Below, piece by piece: positions 52,040-60,016 of a stretch of 64,000 nucleotides of DNA (positions are counted from its first letter, which is position 1; the number at the start of each line of letters is the position of its first letter). This DNA is from Korobacter sp036501185 (GTDB lineage Bacteria > Acidobacteriota > Terriglobia > Terriglobales > Acidobacteriaceae): NCBI GenBank assembly GCA_036501185.1, contig DASYAU010000070.1:1-64000 (forward strand), given 5' to 3'. The notes below the pieces were generated by a model. The model was given only the letters and a program-made list of their open reading frames with translations. It ran no database searches and was not told the DNA's origin. A program made the translations under genes and the position numbers.

Positions 52040-52999
52040 ATGAAAGCTGCGGTTCTGCAGTCCCTTGGTCAGCCTCCTCGCTACGAAGATTTTCCGGACC
52101 CTGTGCCGGCAGAGAGCGAGGTTCTCGTTGACGTCAGCGGCGCCTCGCTGAAACCGGTGGACCGGCAGTTGGCAGCAGGTTCGCATTACGCCAGTCCCCG
52201 GCAATTGCCGGCGATCTGTGGGCTGGATGGCGTCGGTCGGCTTCCCAGTGGCGAACGAATCTATTTCGGCGGTGTGCGGCCGCCGCTCGGCGGCATGGCC
52301 CAGCGCACGGCAGTCCGCAAGGCTTTCGCTTTCCCCATTCCGTCCGAGTTGAACGATGAACAAGCCGCTGCACTGCCGAACCCTGGAGTTTCGGCGTGGC
52401 TATCGCTGACTTACCGCGCCAAACTGCAAGCAGGTGAGAACGTACTCATCCTCGGGGCCACCGGAGTTACAGGACAGTTAGCTCTCCAAGTCGCGAAGTT
52501 GCTTGGTGCGGGCCGTATCGTCGCCGCAGGTCGGAATCCCGAGGTCTTGCTAAAGCTGAGGGAACTCGGGGCCGACGCAACGCTTTCACTCGACGTCGAC
52601 GAGGACGAACTTCGCCAATCGTTTCTTGGCGAGTCGAGGAATGGCCGGTTTCAAGTGGTGCTCGACTACCTTTGGGGCCATCCGGCGGAAGTGTTTCTCG
52701 AGACACTCATCCATAAAGAATTTGCCACGATCGAGCGCGAGATTCGATTCTTACAAATTGGCGAGAGCGCCGGACCCGTGATTTCGCTGCCCGCTGCCGT
52801 GTTGCGCAGCGCCGCCGTAACCATCCTTGGGACGGCCGGCGTTCCCCCGCACGAAATCCTGCTCACCGCCTTGCGCGATGTCCTGCAGCACGGCGCCAGC
52901 GGAAAATTGCGCGTGGCCACCGAGCGAGTACCGCTGTCGGAGGTAGAGAGCGCGTGGAACCGCGAGTCGCCGGGTCGACGCGTTGTGTTTGTTCCGTGA
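52040..52999 (+). CDS. Zinc-type alcohol dehydrogenase/quinone oxidoreductase-like enzyme
   Basis: The 319-aa MDR-superfamily enzyme has the N-terminal GroES-like fold (MKAAVLQSLGQPPRYEDFPDPVP) and the nucleotide-binding motif VLILGATGVTGQLALQVAKLLGAGRIVAAGR (residues 134-163). The catalytic zinc cysteine and the structural zinc cysteines are absent, so it belongs to the zinc-independent quinone-oxidoreductase side and probably uses NADPH. Substrate unknown. It starts 45 bases after the helical-repeat gene. Confidence 0.87.
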   Translation: MKAAVLQSLGQPPRYEDFPDPVPAESEVLVDVSGASLKPVDRQLAAGSHYASPRQLPAICGLDGVGRLPSGERIYFGGVRPPLGGMAQRTAVRKAFAFPIPSELNDEQAAALPNPGVSAWLSLTYRAKLQAGENVLILGATGVTGQLALQVAKLLGAGRIVAAGRNPEVLLKLRELGADATLSLDVDEDELRQSFLGESRNGRFQVVLDYLWGHPAEVFLETLIHKEFATIEREIRFLQIGESAGPVISLPAAVLRSAAVTILGTAGVPPHEILLTALRDVLQHGASGKLRVATERVPLSEVESAWNRESPGRRVVFVP

Positions 53000-53416
53000 C
53001 TAAGCTGCGGGTGACTCTGCCGTCGCAGGCTTGTCTTCTTCGGCCTTGATCTTGCCCGATTGATCCACGAAGAAGGACCGGTGCGTGGCGTCGATGTGGT
53101 CAGGCGTCATCGTGAGGTGGAACCCTTCGCCCTCGACACGGTAACCCACGGTGTAGTCTCCACGTTTATTGCTGGCGACCGTGCGGCGCGTGACAGACCC
53201 AGTACCGGCCAGCGTCTGCAGATTCGGCGGGTAGGTATTGTGCCGCGCCTTGTAGTTTTTTCCCGCGTTGATGATTGTGCGCATGAAGCCAATTGCGGCG
53301 GCTTCGCTATCGCTCTTGGCTGGATCGCCCTTGTACTTCGGCTGGTAGTCCTGGCTCCAGCTAAGGGAAACTACCAACAAAAACGCCACGAGAGGAAGCA
53401 TGCTGCGTATGCGCAT
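53000..53416 (-). CDS. Small secreted hypothetical protein
   Basis: The 138-aa protein has a signal peptide (MRIRSMLPLVAFLLVVSLSWSQ). The mature part, with SEAAAIGFMRTIINAGKNYKARHNTYPPNLQTLAG and YTVGYRVEGEGFHLTMTP, resembles the globular region of type II/IV pilin-like or DUF-type proteins that have lost the class III signal. The C-terminus is Glu/Pro/Ala-rich. AAGGAG stands 7 bases before the ATG. Its stop is directly adjacent to that of the convergent oxidoreductase gene. Function unknown. Confidence 0.65.
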   Translation of the reverse strand: MRIRSMLPLVAFLLVVSLSWSQDYQPKYKGDPAKSDSEAAAIGFMRTIINAGKNYKARHNTYPPNLQTLAGTGSVTRRTVASNKRGDYTVGYRVEGEGFHLTMTPDHIDATHRSFFVDQSGKIKAEEDKPATAESPAA

Positions 53417-53537
53417 CAGGAACTCCTTTTAGTTAAGTTCGCGAAAAACGGCGAAAGAAATTAGCGGGGATGATTCTATCCCTTTGCAAGCCCCTGCGAT
53501 TGCGGGTACTATCAGCAGCTAAGAACCCTCGGTGCCT

Positions 53538-54197
53538 ATGAAAACAGCTATGGCGAAAAAGCCCCATATACGGTTAGCGGTGGTGGAAAGCGATCCCCTT
53601 CGTTTTGTCGGCTTCCGTGCGCTGTTCGACGCAGAGTCAGATCTGGAACTGCTGTCGGCCACCGTTCCGGACCTTGCAACCCGTCATGATGTCGATCTGG
53701 TGTTGCTGGGCAGCCGCAACGGGCAGAACCTCTTCGACGTAATGGCGAGCCTCAAGGCGTCGCGTCCCGACCTGCGGATTATTGTTACGGGCACCGGAGC
53801 GGACGACGAAACCATCCTGAAGGCGATCGCAGCAGGCGCAAAAGGCTACGTGGATGAGGCTGGCTCGCCGGCGGAGTTCGTCCAGGCGATTCGGATTGTC
53901 AACCAGGGAAGTGTTTGGGCGCCGCGACACGTGCTGTCGATCTTTATCGAGCGCGTCACCTCCTCCCCGGGACGGATTTTCCCGGCCGGCCGGGTTACGT
54001 TCACCGACCGTGAGAAGGAAGTCCTGGAATTGCTCGTAGCCGGCCGATCGAACAAGGAGATTGGCTCCGCCCTGGGGATCGAAGAGCGGACGGTCAAGGC
54101 CCATGTCGCAAAACTGATGCGCAAAGTCGGGGTACAGAACCGCATTGCGCTGTCGGTGCACGCGATTACGCATTCACTGGTGAGCTCGGCTCGTTAG
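53538..54197 (+). CDS. NarL/LuxR-type regulator with degenerate receiver domain
   Basis: The 219-aa protein has an N-terminal receiver-like fold and a C-terminal LuxR helix-turn-helix (FTDREKEVLELLVAGRSNKEIGSALGIEERTVKAHVAKLM). In the receiver the phospho-acceptor aspartate is missing: the strand reads VDLVLLGSRNG with Gly58 at that place, and the switch Lys is replaced (GYVDEAG). The acidic pair is reduced to ESD. It is therefore probably phosphorylation-independent, or controlled by ligand or by partner binding. ATG at 53538 is chosen; a GTG two codons earlier and an ATG at 53550 are alternatives. Confidence 0.85.
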   Translation: MKTAMAKKPHIRLAVVESDPLRFVGFRALFDAESDLELLSATVPDLATRHDVDLVLLGSRNGQNLFDVMASLKASRPDLRIIVTGTGADDETILKAIAAGAKGYVDEAGSPAEFVQAIRIVNQGSVWAPRHVLSIFIERVTSSPGRIFPAGRVTFTDREKEVLELLVAGRSNKEIGSALGIEERTVKAHVAKLMRKVGVQNRIALSVHAITHSLVSSAR

Positions 54198-54570
54198 TGC
54201 GGCCATTACCAAAGTAGTATGGACCCTCGGCCAACGGACTGCTGCCTTAGTTACCTTGTCGCAAATCTGCTCTGCGGAGATACTCCCTCCACCTACTACA
54301 GTACCTGGGAGACGGGGCTGTATGGAGAGCGAGGGTCCTTCGTGCAGCCCCATCAAATCTCGGGGATTTGCTTCAGGTACTGAGTTGGGGTGCCGGTTGC
54401 TTTCAACTCAGCCCTCCCCCAGAGTGCACGTTCTCGAAAAGTAACCGGCATTTCCACAACTCCTGCCTCTTATTCGGGTTCCATTCAGCGTAAGATCGAG
54501 TCAAATTCCCAGAAGAGCTGCATACGTTTGTCTCAAAGGGCGTACGCAGCCGATTCGAGGCTCGCTCCCG
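54198..54570. ncRNA. Non-coding, repeat-rich stretch with possible pseudoknot; candidate structured RNA
   Basis: No gene is seen in these 373 bases. Four exact inverted repeats occur: GGACCCTCG 54221-54229 with 54330-54338; GGGGCTG 54314-54320 with 54345-54351; CTGAGTTG 54380-54387 with 54404-54411; and TGCCGGTT 54391-54398 with 54443-54450. The last lies in the loop of the third, so together they could form an H-type pseudoknot. The 3' end runs to the SYLF gene, so it could be its leader. Known riboswitch consensus sequences were not recognised. Confidence 0.4.
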
Positions 54571-55461
54571 ATGAAAAAGATTGCAGGTCTGCTTACCCTC
54601 CTCCTCCTGAGCGGCGCTGCCTTCGCGCATGACCGTTCGAACGAAGTTGACCGCGTAGAGAGCTCGGCGACCGTGCTCGACGAGATCATGTCAGCCCCGG
54701 ATTCGGGCATTCCCAACCGTGTAATCGATAGCGCCAAATGCGTGGCTGTCGTGCCATCCATGCTGAAGGGCGGTTTTGTCTTCGGCGCGGCTTACGGCCG
54801 AGGCATTGCCAGTTGCCGCAGCGAAAAGGGCGGATGGACGCCTCCGGCCTTTTTCGTCCTGGAAGGTGGAAGCTTCGGTCTCCAGATCGGTGGCCAGGCC
54901 GTGGATGTGGTCATGCTCGTGATGAACGACCACGGGATGCGCAACCTTCTGACCAGCAAATTCAAGTTAGGCGCCGATGCATCCGTGGCTGCCGGTCCGG
55001 TGGGCCGCCAGGCATCGGGGGATACCGATCTGTATATGCGGGCCGAGATCCTTACCTATTCGCGGGCACGTGGCATTTTCGCCGGGCTCACATTGAATGG
55101 CGCTTCGGTACGACAGGACCGAGATGCGACGCGTGATTTCTACGGCCACTACATCTCGTATCGCACATTGCTGCGTGGCGAGACCGAACAGCCGCAGGGC
55201 GCCGAAACATGGATAACGGCGTTGAACCGTTATGCGGGGGGATCCACGAATCCGGGCAGCGGCACGACGGCCAGCGCTCCGTTGGCACCGCCTCCGCAGG
55301 CTCCGGCACCTGCTGCAGCACCGGCACCCGCGAATCCGGCGAATACCGATGCGAATGAACCGGCACCGTCAGCGACCAACACGCCTCCGGCGGCGAAGAT
55401 GCCGGCGGAGAACGACATTCCGGATGTTCCGCCGCAACCGGCGAGCGCAGATCCCCACTAG
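54571..55461 (+). CDS. Secreted SYLF (Ysc84)-domain lipid-binding protein
   Basis: The 296-aa protein has a signal peptide (MKKIAGLLTLLLLSGAAFAH). Residues 25-210 are a SYLF domain: VLDEIMSAPDSGIPNRVIDSAKCVAVVPSMLKGGFVFGAAYGRGIASCR, WTPPAFFVLEGGSFGLQIGGQ, VDVVMLVMN and DADTGFYGHYISYRTLL-like end (DFYGHYISYRTLLRGE). SYLF proteins bind phosphoinositides in eukaryotes; bacterial ones are periplasmic and little known. The C-terminal 80 residues are Pro/Ala-rich and disordered. The unusual upstream region may control its expression. Confidence 0.86.
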   Translation: MKKIAGLLTLLLLSGAAFAHDRSNEVDRVESSATVLDEIMSAPDSGIPNRVIDSAKCVAVVPSMLKGGFVFGAAYGRGIASCRSEKGGWTPPAFFVLEGGSFGLQIGGQAVDVVMLVMNDHGMRNLLTSKFKLGADASVAAGPVGRQASGDTDLYMRAEILTYSRARGIFAGLTLNGASVRQDRDATRDFYGHYISYRTLLRGETEQPQGAETWITALNRYAGGSTNPGSGTTASAPLAPPPQAPAPAAAPAPANPANTDANEPAPSATNTPPAAKMPAENDIPDVPPQPASADPH

Positions 55462-55494
55462 TCTTGGAAGTCCAATCCCCGTCGGCGACGCATC

Positions 55495-56469
55495 GTGCGT
55501 GCGGACGGGGTTTCTCTATCGTGTTTGACTCCGGTTTTCGCGGTTTGCTACCGTCGCTCTTTGCGAACTTTACGCCAAAGGCTGGAATACGCTCCGATTT
55601 GGCTGCTGCTGCGCGTCATGGCGCTGCTTCCACGGCCTTTAGCGCGTGCTCTCGGCATTTCCATCGGCGGAATGGTTTATGTCCTGATGGGACGCTTGCG
55701 CAGGGTCGGCCACCGCAATCTCGAAATCGCCTTCCCGAATAAGAACCTGAAGGAACGCAAGAAGATCCTGCGAGGCATGTATGTTTCGCTAGGCCGTCTC
55801 TTGGCCGAGTTCTGCCTGTTTCCTCGATACAGCCGGCAAAACGTGGAACGAATCGCCGTCTATAAAGGTTTTGAGAACTTCGAACAGGCCGAGCAGTTGG
55901 GGAAGGGCGTTCTCTTGCTCACCGGGCACGTGGGCGGATGGGAAATTGGGTCGTTCGTCCACTCGCTCTACGGCCACCCAATGAACATTGTTGTGCGGCC
56001 GCTCGATAATCCGCACCTCAACCGCCTGGCTGAGCAATTCCGCAGCCGGTTTGGGAATCGGCTTCTGCCCAAGCAGGAGTTCGCTCGGGGCTTGCTCGCC
56101 GCCATGCACAAGGGCGAGACCGTCGGAATCCTCATGGATACAAACATGACGCCGCCGCAGGGCGATTTCGTGCCATTTTTCGGAGTCCGGGCTTGCACTG
56201 CGACGGGACTTGCGCGCGTGGCGAGGAAGACCGGAGCGGCCGTCGTTCCGGCATTTACGATTTGGGATGACCAGCTTCGCAAATACCATGTAGTGTTCGA
56301 ACCGGCGATCAAACTGGTGAAAACCGACAATCCCGACGCCGATGTGCTGGCCAACACAGGGTTGTTCAATAAGGCGCTCGAGGATGTGATCCGGCGGTAT
56401 CCGGACCAGTGGTTATGGGTGCATCGGCGATGGAAAACCCGTCCGCCTGGCGAGCCGCCCATCTACTAA
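55495..56469 (+). CDS. Lysophospholipid/lipid A acyltransferase (HtrB/LpxL-like)
   Basis: The 324-aa protein belongs to the LpxL/LpxM acyltransferase family that adds secondary acyl chains to lipid A or related lipids at the inner membrane. The catalytic HxxxxD/E motif is HVGGWEIGS (residues about 142-150), and MDTNMTPPQGDFVPFFGV carries the second conserved block. An N-terminal hydrophobic segment (IWLLLRVMALLP) is the likely membrane anchor. It lies just before lpxD, which supports a lipid A role. The true start could be one of several codons before the hydrophobic segment; 55495 is the longest. Confidence 0.83.
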   Translation: MRADGVSLSCLTPVFAVCYRRSLRTLRQRLEYAPIWLLLRVMALLPRPLARALGISIGGMVYVLMGRLRRVGHRNLEIAFPNKNLKERKKILRGMYVSLGRLLAEFCLFPRYSRQNVERIAVYKGFENFEQAEQLGKGVLLLTGHVGGWEIGSFVHSLYGHPMNIVVRPLDNPHLNRLAEQFRSRFGNRLLPKQEFARGLLAAMHKGETVGILMDTNMTPPQGDFVPFFGVRACTATGLARVARKTGAAVVPAFTIWDDQLRKYHVVFEPAIKLVKTDNPDADVLANTGLFNKALEDVIRRYPDQWLWVHRRWKTRPPGEPPIY

Positions 56470-56507
56470 GGTTTGCTTCCGCGACGGCTTAGCCATATAA
56501 AAGCAGC

Positions 56508-57503
56508 ATGTCAGCTACATTGCAGGAACTCGCCGCTGCGATCAACGCACGCGTAATCGGCCCGGCGGAGGCGACGGTGTCGTCGGTCGCCTCAATCACC
56601 CACGCTTCGCGCCACGACCTGGTGTTCTGCGAAAACGAGAAGTTCCTTGGAGAGGCATTAGCCAGCGATGCCGGCGCCGTGGTCGCGGGAGAGTTCGCGG
56701 CAGCGACCGAACGCACGAAACCGCTGCTCATTGCCAAGCAGCCGAGGCTGGCCTTCGCGCTGGCAGCACGGCATCTCAAGCCATCGCGGCGCAAGGGCGG
56801 CATCGTTCACCAAACCGCAATCGTGCCGCCCACGGCCGTGTTCGGCTCGGACATCATGGTCGGCGCGTATGTCGTGCTGGGCGAGCACGCCTCGATCGGC
56901 GATCGCGTAACGATTGGCGCGGGTTGCTCGATTGGCAGCAACGTGATCATCGGCCACGATTGCCATATCCACTCGCGGGTGACGATCTACAACAACACCA
57001 TGATCGGCAGCCACTGCATTATTCACGCGGGTGCTGTGCTGGGAGCCGATGGATTCGGATATGTGCGTGACGCGGAGACGGGCCGCTATTACCAGATGCC
57101 ACAGATCGGACGGCTGATCGTCGGCGATCACGTGGAAATCGGCGCGAACGTCACCATCGACCGCGGTGGTCTGGAGGACACCGTGATCGGCGAGGGAACG
57201 AAGCTCGACAATCTCGTCCACATTGGCCATAACTGCACGCTTGGGGAGAACGTCGTAATCGCCGCGCAAACCGGCATCTCCGGCAGTTCCGCAATTGGCG
57301 ACAACGCGGTCATCGGCGGCCAGGTAGGCATTGGAGAACACGTGACCCTGGAGCAGGGAACCATGCTTGGCGGGCAATCGGGCGTGCTCTCGAACAAGGT
57401 CTTCCGCGAGAAAGGGCCATGCTTTGGCACTCCCGCGCGGCCGCTCAATGATTTTCTGCGGGAACAAGCGGCGCTTGGACGAATCGCGCGCCGGCAGGAT
57501 TAG
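56508..57503 (+). CDS. lpxD: UDP-3-O-(3-hydroxyacyl)glucosamine N-acyltransferase
   Basis: LpxD adds the N-linked 3-hydroxyacyl chain in lipid A synthesis. The 331-aa protein has a small N-terminal uridine-binding domain and a left-handed beta-helix of hexapeptide repeats (VGAYVVLGEHASIGDRVTIGAGCSIG, IGENVVIAAQTGISGS). The catalytic His lies in LVHIGHNC and the second conserved motif is GADGFGYVRD. The C-terminal helix ends RRQD. It follows the acyltransferase gene by 38 bases. Confidence 0.95.
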   Translation: MSATLQELAAAINARVIGPAEATVSSVASITHASRHDLVFCENEKFLGEALASDAGAVVAGEFAAATERTKPLLIAKQPRLAFALAARHLKPSRRKGGIVHQTAIVPPTAVFGSDIMVGAYVVLGEHASIGDRVTIGAGCSIGSNVIIGHDCHIHSRVTIYNNTMIGSHCIIHAGAVLGADGFGYVRDAETGRYYQMPQIGRLIVGDHVEIGANVTIDRGGLEDTVIGEGTKLDNLVHIGHNCTLGENVVIAAQTGISGSSAIGDNAVIGGQVGIGEHVTLEQGTMLGGQSGVLSNKVFREKGPCFGTPARPLNDFLREQAALGRIARRQD

Positions 57504-57516
57504 CATCGAACCAGCT

Positions 57517-58137
57517 ATGGCGATCATGGTCATTGGCGGGCACTCGCGCGACGTCGGAAAAACCAGCGTTGTAGCGGGTCTGATTGCCTCGATGCCCGAG
57601 AAGCACTGGCTAGCAATGAAGATTACGCAATACGGGCACGGCGTCTGCTCCGCCAACGGCGAGCCTTGCGACTGCGTCACCGCTGATCACAGCCTTGCAG
57701 TGTCTGAAGAACATAACCGCAAAGGCGATACCGACACCTCACGCTTTCTCCTGGCCGGTGCTGAACGAGTGCTGTGGGTGCGAACCCAGCAGGGAATGTT
57801 AGCCGAGGCAATGCCGCGGGTTCGCGCCGAGATGGCGAAGGCCGAAAACGTGATCCTGGAGTCGAACAGCGTGATGAGATTCATTCGTCCCACGCTGTAC
57901 GTCGCAGTGCTCGATCCCTCGAGGGCGGACTTCAAAGCTAGCGCCCGCGAATACCTGGACCGCGCCGACGTCGTGCTTTTGCGTTCGAGCGACGGGAATC
58001 CCGGGTGGAACGACGTTTCATTGAAGCCGGTGCAGGGTAGGCCGTTCTTCGCGTTCACGCCGCCGGACTACGTGCCATCGAACTTCGTGGAGTTTGTCCG
58101 GGAACGAGTGGAACGAGCTGCCGTACGGGCGCGCTGA
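57517..58137 (+). CDS. MobB-like P-loop GTPase-fold protein
   Basis: The 206-aa protein has the P-loop VIGGHSRDVGKTSVVAGLI (residues 5-23), then AMKITQYGHGVC with Cys residues around 44-54 (CSANGEPCDC), HSLAVSEEHNRKGDTDTSRFLLAGA and ILESNSVMRF, all in the order of the MobB/FeoB-related G3E group. MobB proteins help transfer nucleotides in molybdenum-cofactor metabolism; whether this protein does so here is unclear, since no other mob or moa gene is nearby. The ATG at 57517 is 14 bases after the lpxD stop. Confidence 0.6.
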   Translation: MAIMVIGGHSRDVGKTSVVAGLIASMPEKHWLAMKITQYGHGVCSANGEPCDCVTADHSLAVSEEHNRKGDTDTSRFLLAGAERVLWVRTQQGMLAEAMPRVRAEMAKAENVILESNSVMRFIRPTLYVAVLDPSRADFKASAREYLDRADVVLLRSSDGNPGWNDVSLKPVQGRPFFAFTPPDYVPSNFVEFVRERVERAAVRAR

Positions 58138-58141
58138 TTTC

Positions 58142-59023
58142 TCAGGCGACTTTTTCTTTCGCGGGGCCTTGGCTGTGCGTCTCGACGCGGTTGCCACCTT
58201 CCAGCCCGATCTTTGCAAAGCTCGCGTTGAGGACGCTGGCGGCACTGCCGCGAAACAGGAGTTCCGTGAGCCGGGTCACGATGGCAATATCTTCTTCGTT
58301 CACGCCACCTTCCAACAATCGCGGAAATTCCATTTCAATCGAACGAGGGATTTCCTGCGCGCAGTTCCATGCACTCTCGCGCATCCGGAAAATTGCGTCC
58401 TCATGCATTACCGACTGAAGCATGGTCTTGATCGTTTGCCAGAAGGCAAACAGCAGATCAGGCCATTGCGCGAGCGCCCGCTGCTCGTCGCCGCAGAACG
58501 GCAAATCGAGAGTGTGACGGATCTCCTCCATGACACGACGAACGCCAATCGGAGCCGACTCGACATCCACAAAATCAGGCGCGGGAGCCGACGCAATGCG
58601 GTCTGCGGGATGAATATCGGCGGGCTTGCCGACGGAGGCGTCGAAGGCCTGCAACTGCGCAGACAGAATGAGAAGCACGGCCGGTTGTACGCGGCAGATT
58701 TGGTCGAACACGGCCGTCGCCTGCGATACGGTTAACCCATCGCCAAGAGGCGGAACTTTGAAATAGTTGTGGACGTAGGTATAGGCCTCGGCCTGGAGCC
58801 GCTCGGCGAGATCGAAGAACTCGCGGGTAGCAAACAGAGGTCGAATGGCCCGCCACTGCAGATCGAGAAACTCGGGATACGCCGCGAATGCCTGGAATTC
58901 CAGAGGCACATAAGCGATTCCGAGTGCCGCGCGGAGTTCATCGAAAACCTCGGCCACGCGGCCAGTTGCGTCGCTTTCTCGTACGAGATGAAGCCGATTT
59001 CCTTTGCGCCACGGCATATTCAA
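58142..59023 (-). CDS. Halocarboxylic acid dehalogenase DehI-like protein
   Basis: The 293-aa all-helical protein resembles DehI (PF10778), with an internal duplication: RVAEVFDELRAALGIAYVPLEFQAFAAYPEFLDLQWRAIRPLF in the first half and RRVMEEIRHTLDLPFCGDEQRALAQWPDLLFAFWQTIKTML in the second. DehI enzymes hydrolyse 2-haloacids without a covalent intermediate; many bacterial homologues are uncharacterised and may have other roles. It is convergent with the MobB-like gene, with only 4 bases between. Confidence 0.78.
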   Translation of the reverse strand: MNMPWRKGNRLHLVRESDATGRVAEVFDELRAALGIAYVPLEFQAFAAYPEFLDLQWRAIRPLFATREFFDLAERLQAEAYTYVHNYFKVPPLGDGLTVSQATAVFDQICRVQPAVLLILSAQLQAFDASVGKPADIHPADRIASAPAPDFVDVESAPIGVRRVMEEIRHTLDLPFCGDEQRALAQWPDLLFAFWQTIKTMLQSVMHEDAIFRMRESAWNCAQEIPRSIEMEFPRLLEGGVNEEDIAIVTRLTELLFRGSAASVLNASFAKIGLEGGNRVETHSQGPAKEKVA

Positions 59024-59086
59024 TATGGATGCCGCCCATGACGCATAAGGACGTAAGGTGTAATTCTTAGTGGGGCTGCACGTAGA

Positions 59087-59965
59087 ATGGCGGAGATGTT
59101 ACAGCCGTTTGAAATCTTCTTCGATCGCGGCGAAAATGCGCCATTTGAGCATGGGGCATTTTCGCGCTATGGCCAGCTCGGCTTCCCCCAGCCGCCGCCC
59201 GATCGCCCTTGGATTTATTCGAATTTCGTCCAGTCATTAGACGGCATTACCTCGCTTCTCGGCCGGCATTTCGCCGGCGGAGATATTTCCCAGTCGCTTG
59301 ACGACCGCTGGCTAATGGACCTCCTCCGTGCTCATGCCGGCGCGATCCTCACCGGCGCCACCACTCTGCTCGACGAGCGCAATGCTCGCGGTGCCGATAG
59401 TCGCGGCATCGTCTTCCGCGTGGTCGATCCGGAGATTCAGGACCTGCGAAGCAAGCTCGCCCTGGGCCAGGAGAGAAACATAATCGTCACTGGCCACGGG
59501 AACATTCCCTGGCGCGACCTGAAGCTGTTCGACGGTTCACAAGTCGAGCCCGGCATCGTGACAACCGAACTTGGTGCAAAGAACCTCGGCGCGCTGCCTT
59601 CACACGTTCTGCTGATCGTCGCCGGCCCCGGACCGCTGATCGATTTTCCCGTCGCCATGCGCAAACTGCGCGCTGAAGCGAGCATCCAACGGATCCTGTG
59701 CGAGGGTGGACCCACACTTTACGGTTCACTCGCCCGCGCTGACCTGATTGACGAAAAATTCGTGACTGTCTCTCCCGTCGAAACTGGGCAACTCGTTCCG
59801 CCGGAACAAGAACGGCTCGCATCCGAAAGTGGTCCCGTTCTGCTGCGTCCCACGACCTTCGGAGGGCCGGGATTCACCAAGGAAAAGACCACGTGGTGGG
59901 ATTGGATAAGCAGCCGCAAGCTTGGCAACCACGAATTTAATCGTTATCGTCGCCGCCGAGCGTAA
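59087..59965 (+). CDS. RibD C-terminal/DHFR-fold reductase
   Basis: The 292-aa protein has the dihydrofolate-reductase-like fold of RibD C-terminal domains: WIYSNFVQSLDGITSL, MDLLRAHAGAILTGATTLLDERN, IIVTGHGNIPW and IQRILCEGGPTLYGSLARADLIDE (GGPTL substrate motif). Riboflavin reductases and related NADPH-dependent enzymes share it; there is no deaminase domain. The substrate is unknown. The start at 59087 could also be the ATG three codons later. Confidence 0.82.
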   Translation: MAEMLQPFEIFFDRGENAPFEHGAFSRYGQLGFPQPPPDRPWIYSNFVQSLDGITSLLGRHFAGGDISQSLDDRWLMDLLRAHAGAILTGATTLLDERNARGADSRGIVFRVVDPEIQDLRSKLALGQERNIIVTGHGNIPWRDLKLFDGSQVEPGIVTTELGAKNLGALPSHVLLIVAGPGPLIDFPVAMRKLRAEASIQRILCEGGPTLYGSLARADLIDEKFVTVSPVETGQLVPPEQERLASESGPVLLRPTTFGGPGFTKEKTTWWDWISSRKLGNHEFNRYRRRRA

Positions 59966-60016
59966 GGCATCGGACTCGTCACCAGCATTTCAACCTCTGT
60001 TTGTTACACTCGAAAC

